A DNA stretch of 25,036 nucleotides from an uncultured Senegalimassilia sp. Lineage in GTDB: Bacteria; Actinomycetota; Coriobacteriia; Coriobacteriales; Eggerthellaceae. The DNA is taken from NCBI RefSeq assembly GCF_934630535.1, contig NZ_CAKTVU010000023.1, positions 1 through 25,036 on the forward strand, read 5' to 3'. The notes below the pieces were generated by a model. It saw nothing but the letters and a program-made list of their open reading frames with translations, made no database searches and was not told the origin of the DNA. The position numbers and the translations under genes were made by a program. The number at the start of each line of letters is the position of its first letter. Position 1 is the first letter of the stretch. Shown one piece after another: positions 19,305 through 25,036 of the stretch.

Positions 19305-20522
19305 ATGGCAGGCGTAAACGTCAAGAGCGAAATCAAGCCCTTGAAGAAGGTTCTGTTGCATCGCCCTGGTAAAGAGCTGCTGAACCTCACGCCGAACACG
19401 CTCGAAGAGCTGCTGTTCGACGACATCCCGTTTCTGAAGGTCGCCCAGGCTGAGCATGACGCTTTCGCTCAGGCGCTCCGCGACAACGGCGTGGAGGTCG
19501 TGTATCTGGAGAACCTCATGGCTGAGGTGCTCGATGCCAATCCGGATCTGCGTGAGCAGTTCCTGAAGCAGTTCATCGAAGAGGCCGGTATCCGTACCGA
19601 GCGTTATCAGAAGATCCTCTTCGATTATCTGAACGACAACTACAAGACCAACATCGACTTGGTTCTGAAGTGCATGGAGGGCGTTAACCTCACCGAGCTG
19701 CACACCGACAAGTCCAACTCCTTGGTTGACCTGGTTTCCGAGTCCTCCAAGATGGTCATCGCCCCGATGCCGAACCTGTACTTCACCCGCGACCCGTTCG
19801 CGATGATCGGCAACGGCGTTTCCATCAACCGCATGTACGCCGTTACGCGTAACCGCGAGACCATCTTCGCTGAGTACATCTTCACGCATCATCCTGACTT
19901 CAAGGATGTTCCGCAGTACTACAGCCGTTACAGCGCATTTCACATCGAGGGCGGCGACATCCTCAACATCAACGAGCATACGCTGGCCATCGGCATCTCT
20001 CAGCGTACCGAGCCCGACGCAATCGATGAGATCGCTCACAACATCTTCAAGGATGAGACCTCCCCGGTCGACACCATCCTGGCGTTCAACATCCCGAACA
20101 ACCGTGCCATGATGCATCTTGACACCGTGTTCACCCAGATCGATGTTGACAAGTTCACCATCCATCCTGGCATCATGGGCCCGCTGACCGTCTTCGAGAT
20201 CACCCCCGAGGGCGAGGGCATCAAGGTCAAGGAGACCTCCGGTACCCTCGAGGAAGTTCTCGAGAAGTACGTGGGCGTGCCCGTCACGCTGATTCCCTGC
20301 GCTGGTGGCGACCGTATCGCCGCCGAGCGCGAGCAGTGGAACGACGGCTCCAACACGCTGTGCATCGCTCCTGGTCGCGTTGTTGTTTACGAGCGCAACG
20401 ATGTCACGAACGCGCTGCTGCGCAAGAACAACATCGATGCTATCGAGATTCCCTCTGCAGAGCTGTCCCGCGGTCGTGGCGGCCCCCGCTGCATGAGCAT
20501 GCCGATCTGGCGCGAGGACTAG
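19305..20522 (+). CDS. arcA: Arginine deiminase, 405 aa
   Basis: The enzyme hydrolyses L-arginine to citrulline and ammonia, the first step of the arginine deiminase pathway, in the cytosol. Catalytic and binding residues are present: Asp163 in YFTRDPF, His213 and Glu215 in FHIEGGD, His271 and Asp273 in MHLDTVF, and the nucleophile Cys396 in GGPRCMSMP. The length is normal. The start ATG 19305 has AAGGAGG upstream. Strong codon bias toward GCN, GAG and CTG codons with few rare ones suggests high expression. It begins the arcA-arcB-arcC order. Confidence 0.98.
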   Translation: MAGVNVKSEIKPLKKVLLHRPGKELLNLTPNTLEELLFDDIPFLKVAQAEHDAFAQALRDNGVEVVYLENLMAEVLDANPDLREQFLKQFIEEAGIRTERYQKILFDYLNDNYKTNIDLVLKCMEGVNLTELHTDKSNSLVDLVSESSKMVIAPMPNLYFTRDPFAMIGNGVSINRMYAVTRNRETIFAEYIFTHHPDFKDVPQYYSRYSAFHIEGGDILNINEHTLAIGISQRTEPDAIDEIAHNIFKDETSPVDTILAFNIPNNRAMMHLDTVFTQIDVDKFTIHPGIMGPLTVFEITPEGEGIKVKETSGTLEEVLEKYVGVPVTLIPCAGGDRIAAEREQWNDGSNTLCIAPGRVVVYERNDVTNALLRKNNIDAIEIPSAELSRGRGGPRCMSMPIWRED

Positions 20523-20708
20523 ATTTCTCGCTGCGCAGAGCGCATAATCGTAGTATCCCTTTTAGGGTACGCATCCTGAGAAATCAGGAACCCTTGTTAG
20601 GTTTTTCCCGGAGCGCGTGAAAGCGCGTTCCGGTAGAAACAGCAGGCTGAAACTTGGCGCGGCCTGCACTTATAAGTTCTTGTTAACTTGCTATCGAAAG
20701 GAATTACC
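20523..20708 (+). other. Hairpin-rich spacer between arcA and arcB
   Basis: The 186-bp spacer has CCTGA-GAAA-TCAGG, a GNRA-like tetraloop hairpin, and then a long stem CCGGAGCGCG (20608-20617) paired with CGCGTTCCGG (20624-20633) around TGAAAG. No strong T-run follows, so mRNA processing or stability control is more likely than termination. AAAGG precedes the arcB start. Confidence 0.6.
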
Positions 20709-21704
20709 ATGCCTGTAAGCCTGAGCGGTCGTCATTTCCTGCGTCTTCTGGACTTCTCCACCGAGGAGATCGAGTATCTGCTGAAGCTTTCCAAGAACTT
20801 CAAGGACATGAAGCGTGCGGGCGTTCCGCATCGTTACCTTGAGGGCAAGAACATCGTTCTGCTGTTCCAGAAGACCTCCACGCGTACCCGTTGCGCATTC
20901 GAGGTTGGCGCTATGGACCTGGGCATGGGCGTGACCTACCTGGATCCCAACAGCTCCCAGATGGGCAAGAAGGAGTCCATCGAGGACACCGCTCGCGTGC
21001 TCGGCCGCTTCTATGACGGCATCGAGTTCCGCGGCTTCGCTCAGACCGACGTCGAGGAGCTGGCTGCCAACGCTGGCGTGCCGGTTTGGAATGGCCTGAC
21101 CACCGAGTGGCATCCCACCCAGATGCTGGCTGACGTTCTCACCATGCAGGAGAACTTCAACTACGATCTGAAGGGCCGCACCGTCGTCTTCATGGCTGAC
21201 GCCGCCAACAATGTTGCCCGTTCCATGATGGTCGTTTGCGCCAAGCTCGGCATGAACTTCGTCGCTTGTGCTCCCGAGACCAACTGGCCCGAGGCCGAGC
21301 TGGTCGAGGAGTGCCGTGCCATCGCCGCTGAGCATGGTGCCACCGTCAAGCTGACCGCTGACGTGAAGGAAGGCTGCACCAACGCCGACGTCATCTACGC
21401 TGACGTGTGGGTGTCCATGGGCGAGCCCGACGAGGTCTGGGGCGAGCGCATCAAGAACCTCGAGCCGTACCGCGTGACCAAGGAGGTCATGGGCTACGCT
21501 AAGGAGGACGCTATCTTCCTGCACTGCCTGCCCAGCTTCCATGACACCAACACCACCATCGGTGCTCAGAAGGCCGAGCAGTTCGGCATCACCGAGATGG
21601 AGGTTGCTGACGACGTCTTCGAGTCCAAGCAGTCCAAGGTCTTTGACGAGGCCGAGAACCGCATGCACACCATCAAGGCTGTCATGTACGCAACCCTGAG
21701 CTAA
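20709..21704 (+). CDS. arcB: Catabolic ornithine carbamoyltransferase, 331 aa
   Basis: It splits citrulline with phosphate to ornithine and carbamoyl phosphate. STRTR (57-61) binds carbamoyl phosphate, HPTQ is at 135-138, DVWVSMG at 232-238 and HCLP at 272-275; all are intact. Its length and its arc neighbours favour the catabolic direction, but sequence alone does not prove it. ATG 20709 is chosen, with AAAGG before it, over an in-frame upstream TTG. No argininosuccinate genes are in the window. Confidence 0.97.
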   Translation: MPVSLSGRHFLRLLDFSTEEIEYLLKLSKNFKDMKRAGVPHRYLEGKNIVLLFQKTSTRTRCAFEVGAMDLGMGVTYLDPNSSQMGKKESIEDTARVLGRFYDGIEFRGFAQTDVEELAANAGVPVWNGLTTEWHPTQMLADVLTMQENFNYDLKGRTVVFMADAANNVARSMMVVCAKLGMNFVACAPETNWPEAELVEECRAIAAEHGATVKLTADVKEGCTNADVIYADVWVSMGEPDEVWGERIKNLEPYRVTKEVMGYAKEDAIFLHCLPSFHDTNTTIGAQKAEQFGITEMEVADDVFESKQSKVFDEAENRMHTIKAVMYATLS

Positions 21705-21726
21705 GTCTCTAGGTTCTAAACTCACC

Positions 21727-21753
21727 GTTGCGCCGCCCCAGTGGCGGCGCAAC
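21727..21753. repeat. Stable hairpin in the arcB-arcC spacer
   Basis: GTTGCGCCGCC pairs perfectly with GGCGGCGCAAC (11 bp) around CCAGT. No T-run follows, so it is a stability or processing element rather than a simple terminator. Confidence 0.75.
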
Positions 21754-21773
21754 GAATTGCATCGAGATTCCTT

Positions 21774-21821
21774 GCCAACCTATGACGATTATTCGTCCCA
21801 TTTCAATGGGTTGGCTTTTTT
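21774..21821 (+). terminator. Terminator or attenuator 22 bp before arcC
   Basis: GCCAACC (21774-21780) pairs with GGTTGGC (21809-21815) and is followed by a run of six T. The inner CCCATT-TC-AATGGG (21797-21810) can form instead but shares GG with the outer arm. The arcC ribosome-binding site AAGGAGG follows at once, so arcC transcription is likely partly blocked or regulated. Confidence 0.62.
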
Positions 21822-21842
21822 ATTCCCAAAAAGGAGGCAATC

Positions 21843-22796
21843 ATGCCCTACGCAAAAGGTGAAGGTCCTTCCGTAGTCATCGCCCTCGGCGGCAACGCTC
21901 TCGGCAACAGCCCTCAGGAGCAGCTCGAGCTGGTGAAGAACACCGCTAAGCATATCGTCGACATGGTCGGCGACGGCGTCAACGTCGTCGTGTCCCACGG
22001 CAACGGCCCCCAGGTCGGCATGATCAACAACGCTTTCGCCTACGCCGCCGCCAACGACGGCAAGACCCCGGAGATGCCTTTCCCCGAGGCCGGCGCAATG
22101 TCCCAGGGCTACATCGGCTATCAGCTGTCCCAGGCCATCCTGAACGACCTGAAGTCCCGCGGCATCATGCGTTCCGTCGCCAACGTCATCACCCAGACCG
22201 TCGTGAATCCCGAGGATCCGGCGTTCCAGAACCCCACCAAGCCCGTCGGCGCCTTCATGACCGAGGAAGAGGCCAAGGCCAAGGCTGCTGAGACCGGCTG
22301 GACCTTCAAGGAGGACGCTGGCCGCGGTTGGCGTCAGGTCGTCGCTTCCCCGAAGCCCGAGCGCATCGTCGAGTTCGACGCCGTGAAGGACCTCATGGAC
22401 AACGGCTACATCGTCGTTTCCACCGGTGGCGGTGGCGTGCCGGTCTTCGAGACCGAGAACGGCTACGAGGGCGTGCCCGCCGTCATCGACAAGGACCGCT
22501 CCTCCGCTAAGCTGGCCGCTGACTTCGGCGCCGACATGCTGGTCATCCTGACCGCTGTCGAGAAGGTCTGCATCAACTTCAACAAGCCCGACCAGGAAGA
22601 GCTCTCCACGATGACCGTGGCCGAGGCTCGCGAGTACATCGCTCAGGGCCAGTTCGCCCCCGGCTCCATGCTGCCCAAGGTCGAGGCTTGCATCGAGTAC
22701 GTCGAGGCTTTCCCGAAGGGCAAGGCTCTCATCACCTCCCTCGAGTGCGCCGCTGCCGGCCTTGAGGGCAAGACGGGCACCGTCATCACCGCTTAA
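21843..22796 (+). CDS. arcC: Carbamate kinase, 317 aa
   Basis: It makes ATP from carbamoyl phosphate and ADP, the energy-yielding last step of the pathway. The amino-acid-kinase pattern is present: VIALGGNALGN near the start, VVVSHGNGPQVGMI, the FPEAGAMSQGYIGYQL block, and the STGGGGVPV loop, then AVIDKDRSSAKLAADFGADMLVILTAVEKVCINF. The length is typical. The start ATG 21843 has AAGGAGG ahead. Codon use is strongly biased, as in arcA and arcB. Confidence 0.98.
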   Translation: MPYAKGEGPSVVIALGGNALGNSPQEQLELVKNTAKHIVDMVGDGVNVVVSHGNGPQVGMINNAFAYAAANDGKTPEMPFPEAGAMSQGYIGYQLSQAILNDLKSRGIMRSVANVITQTVVNPEDPAFQNPTKPVGAFMTEEEAKAKAAETGWTFKEDAGRGWRQVVASPKPERIVEFDAVKDLMDNGYIVVSTGGGGVPVFETENGYEGVPAVIDKDRSSAKLAADFGADMLVILTAVEKVCINFNKPDQEELSTMTVAEAREYIAQGQFAPGSMLPKVEACIEYVEAFPKGKALITSLECAAAGLEGKTGTVITA

Positions 22797-23074
22797 TCGG
22801 TTGTACGGTGGTGTTTGCTGAGTCTCTCCGGAAGCGCAACGTAGCGGTTTTGGTACAGCAAACATTGAAAATCGCTTAGGTTATTCGTTCCTGAACCGCC
22901 AAAATGGATGCAGGATTATGATTAGGCTGTTTTCAATCCGTAAGGTTTTCTTCGCCCTATGGTTGCGAATGAAAACCAGCACACAAGCTTACTCGCGACA
23001 GTGCGTGCGCATGCGCTGTCGCACCTCCTAAAGCCTTTGCCTTTGTTCAAGATTTGATCTTTGGGCAAGGCCCG
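22797..23074 (+). other. Spacer downstream of arcC with two stem structures
   Basis: TGTTTGCTG (22812-22820) pairs with CAGCAAACA (22856-22864) around a 35-nt loop. A second stem, GCGACAGTGCG (22995-23005) with TGCGCTGTCGC (23012-23022), has an 11-bp arm with two G-U pairs and loop TGCGCA. No T-run follows either, and no open reading frame is credible. Function is unknown. Confidence 0.5.
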
Positions 23075-23108
23075 AAAGCTCCCTCGCATATGCGGGGGAG
23101 CTTTTGGT
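23075..23108 (+). terminator. Intrinsic terminator after the arc genes
   Basis: AAAGCTCCCTCGC pairs with GCGGGGGAGCTTT (with one G-U) around ATAT, followed by TGGTTTT. It separates arcC from argS. Confidence 0.85.
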
Positions 23109-23162
23109 TTTCGGTTTACCGATGTTGCATAGCGACCGTTTATCGGTTTCTTGCGACAAGCA

Positions 23163-23171
23163 TGGTAAGAT
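23163..23171 (+). promoter_or_regulatory. Extended -10 promoter of argS
   Basis: TGGTAAGAT gives an extended -10 with TAAGAT at 23166-23171. The -35 is weak. AAGGAAG lies 10 bp before the ATG at 23216. Confidence 0.5.
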
Positions 23172-23215
23172 GCTGAACTATGTATTCGGTGCTAGCTTAA
23201 GGAAGTTTTATCACA

Positions 23216-24928
23216 ATGCAAATTCGCGAAGAATTGGAAAACCTCATTGCGGCTTCTATCGCCGCTGCTTGTGAAGACGCGACGCTGGAGCTGGCCGAGC
23301 GTCCTGCTCCGGCACTTGAGCGTCCTCGCGACCTGTCCAATGGCGATTGGGCTTCGACCGTTGCCATGCGTACGGCAAAGCTGGCCCACAAAAATCCGCG
23401 CGAGATCGCGCAGATCATCGTTGATCATCTCCCGGAAAACAACATGATCGCCTCTGTTGAGATCGCCGGTCCTGGTTTCATCAACATCAAATTGGCGCCG
23501 TCCGCCTTCCAGTCGGTTGCAGCTCGTGTTCGTGCTGAGCGCTTCGATTTCGGCAAGGGTACGTTGCCCGATGATGTTCCTCATAACGTCAACCTTGAAT
23601 ACGTGTCCGCTAACCCGACGGGCCCGATGCACGTCGGCCATGGCCGCTGGGCAACGCTCGGTGACGCTATCGCTCGCGTGATGCGCCATGCAGGTTACCA
23701 GGTTTCCGAGGAATACTACATCAATGACCATGGCGTTCAGATGGATGTGTTCGGCAATTCCGTTTCCGTTCGCTACATGCAGCTGCTCGGACATGATGTC
23801 GAGATGCCTGAGAAGTGCTACGGGGGCGGGTATGTAAAAGACATTGCCCAGGGCATCATCGATCGAGATGGTAACAAGTGGGAGAGCGTGAGCGATCAGG
23901 AACGCATGGAAGCTTTCCGTGAAATCGCCTACCAGGAGATGCTCGATCTTGCTCGTGAAACGCTTACCGGTTTTGGAACCACGTTCGACACGTGGTTCAG
24001 CGAGCGTAGCCTTTACGAGACCGATGAAAACGGTACTTCGCCCGTTTCCCGTTCTTTGAAGATCATGGACGAGAAGGGTTATCTTTACGACAAGGATGGC
24101 GCCACCTGGTTCCGCTCCACTGATTTTGGCGACGACAAGGACCGTGTGCTCTTGAAGGAAAACGGCGAGTACACGTACTTCATGTCCGATGTGGCTTATC
24201 ACTATGACAAGATGCAGCGTGGCTTCGATCATCTGATCGATCTGTGGGGCGCCGATCATCATGGGTACATCCGCCGCTGCGAGGCAATGCTTGCCGCTTG
24301 GGGTTATCCTGGTGCGCTCGAGGTCGTGCTTGGGCAGCTGGTCAACCTGTTCCGTGATGGCGAAGCGGTGCGTATGTCGAAGCGTACGGGCGAGATGGTC
24401 ACCTTTGCAGAGCTCATCGAAGAAGTCGGCGTCGATGCCACGCGCTTCCTGATGCTCTCGCGTTCCTCCGATCAGCCTATCGACTTCGATATCGAGGTCG
24501 CTAAGAAGAAGGACAATTCCAACCCGGTGTACTATGTGCAGTACGCCCATGCGCGCATTTGCTCCGTGTTGCGTAAGGCTGCTGGTGAAGGCGCTGAATC
24601 GCTTTCCGCCGATGAATTGGCTGCAAAGGTCATTCCGGCCGATGTCGATCTTAGCGTGCTTACCCATGAGTCCGAAATCGCTCTCATGCGCAAGATGGAT
24701 GACTTCGCCGAGCTTGTTGCTTTGGCGGCACGTGACCGTGCTCCGTTCCGCCTGACGCACTATGCGCAGGAGCTTGCCGGCTTGTTCCATCAGTTCTATA
24801 CCAACTGCCATATCATCGGTGGAGAGCCTGCTATCCAGAACGGTCGTCTGGCCCTTGCCGATGCTACGCGCACGGTTTTGGCGCTCACGCTTAACCTTAT
24901 CGGCGTATCTGCACCAGAGCGCATGTAA
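23216..24928 (+). CDS. argS: Arginyl-tRNA synthetase, 570 aa
   Basis: This class I aminoacyl-tRNA synthetase charges tRNA-Arg. HVGH (139-142) in NPTGPMHVGHGRW is the HIGH motif, and MSKRTG at 387-392 takes the place of KMSKS. The N-terminal Arg-S domain (1-110), the catalytic core and the DALR-type anticodon-binding C-terminus (about 450-570, HYAQELAGLFHQFYTNC) are complete. The length is normal. It follows the arc genes on the same strand but behind a terminator, so it probably has its own promoter. Confidence 0.98.
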   Translation: MQIREELENLIAASIAAACEDATLELAERPAPALERPRDLSNGDWASTVAMRTAKLAHKNPREIAQIIVDHLPENNMIASVEIAGPGFINIKLAPSAFQSVAARVRAERFDFGKGTLPDDVPHNVNLEYVSANPTGPMHVGHGRWATLGDAIARVMRHAGYQVSEEYYINDHGVQMDVFGNSVSVRYMQLLGHDVEMPEKCYGGGYVKDIAQGIIDRDGNKWESVSDQERMEAFREIAYQEMLDLARETLTGFGTTFDTWFSERSLYETDENGTSPVSRSLKIMDEKGYLYDKDGATWFRSTDFGDDKDRVLLKENGEYTYFMSDVAYHYDKMQRGFDHLIDLWGADHHGYIRRCEAMLAAWGYPGALEVVLGQLVNLFRDGEAVRMSKRTGEMVTFAELIEEVGVDATRFLMLSRSSDQPIDFDIEVAKKKDNSNPVYYVQYAHARICSVLRKAAGEGAESLSADELAAKVIPADVDLSVLTHESEIALMRKMDDFAELVALAARDRAPFRLTHYAQELAGLFHQFYTNCHIIGGEPAIQNGRLALADATRTVLALTLNLIGVSAPERM

Positions 24929-24990
24929 GCGTTTATCAGGACCAACGGTTCACCAAAATGGGGCTGTATCAAAACTAGTGTTACAGCTCG

Positions 24991-25031
24991 GCCCGCCAAG
25001 ATCGGAAAGGTCTTGGCGGGCTTTCTTTTTT
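24991..25031 (+). terminator. Intrinsic terminator of argS
   Basis: GCCCGCCAAGA (24991-25001) pairs with TCTTGGCGGGC (25011-25021) over 11 bp, loop TCGGAAAGG, followed by TTTCTTTTTT. Confidence 0.93.
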
Positions 25032-25036
25032 CATAT

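Noticed and set aside
18999..20165. A 388-codon open frame opposite arcA
   Set aside because: It is the antisense shadow of arcA, without a ribosome-binding site or resemblance to a protein.
20691..21752. A 353-codon open frame opposite arcB (and a similar one opposite arcC at 21789-22865 and argS at 23192-24811)
   Set aside because: These are mirror frames of highly biased genes, with no start signals and Val/His/Gly-rich nonsense content.
22797..23215. T-box leader for argS
   Set aside because: No T-box sequence (AGGGTGG type) or specifier arrangement was found, and T-boxes for argS are not expected in Actinobacteria.

Overview
The window joins two unlike halves. Positions 1 to about 13,775 are the right-hand end of a temperate-phage genome (prophage); about 14,100 to 25,036 is bacterial core chromosome. 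The host genes (arginine deiminase pathway arcA-arcB-arcC beside argS, high G+C, Actinobacteria-like style) suggest a Coriobacteriia member, perhaps an Eggerthellaceae gut bacterium. That placement is inference; no rRNA or other strong marker is present. The prophage half is visibly G+C-richer than the host half, with a composition step near 13,720.

Prophage. One long, tightly packed early operon runs leftwards from about 11,023 to 839, with many 4-bp ATGA/GTGA stop-start overlaps. In transcription order: XRE/Cro-like regulator, a short unknown gene, a gene that looks frameshifted at a G7 run, three small genes, a RusA Holliday-junction resolvase, a HTH/zinc protein, a 94-aa protein, a ParB-like protein, a DUF1351-type protein, an ERF annealing protein, a coiled-coil protein, SSB, a replisome organiser (with a candidate replication origin inside the gene), a DnaC-type helicase loader, an HNH protein, several small zinc or orphan proteins, a tandem paralogue pair and a 43-aa membrane protein. 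The operon ends at a UUCG-loop terminator. Beyond it lies a DNA adenine methyltransferase-like gene whose 3' end is a 15-bp tandem repeat running off the window. Rightwards, across a divergent promoter/operator region, are a CI-type repressor with altered S24 active-site residues, an antisense 37-aa membrane peptide, a 105-aa protein and a large serine integrase at the prophage edge.

Host. After about 330 bp of att-like spacer come an L,D-transpeptidase, YbaK-type Cys-tRNA(Pro) deacylase (minus strand), glutamate racemase (murI), the RdgB/HAM1 nucleotide pyrophosphatase, tRNA-Pro(UGG), tRNA-Gly(UCC) and, on the minus strand, tRNA-Arg(UCU). Then comes the arginine catabolic set: arcA (arginine to citrulline), arcB (citrulline to ornithine plus carbamoyl phosphate) and arcC (ATP from carbamoyl phosphate), followed by argS. 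The arc genes are separated by hairpin-rich spacers, and arcA is preceded by palindromes that look like ArgR-type operators.

Most notable: the G7 frameshift, the CI repressor with Ser-to-Cys and Lys-to-Met at the protease positions, the duplicated YFGTPE microgenes, the iteron-like origin candidate inside the replisome organiser gene, the duplicated Cro-type operator, the integrase lacking half of its zinc ribbon, and the palindrome array upstream of arcA. No CRISPR array, IS element or rRNA was seen.
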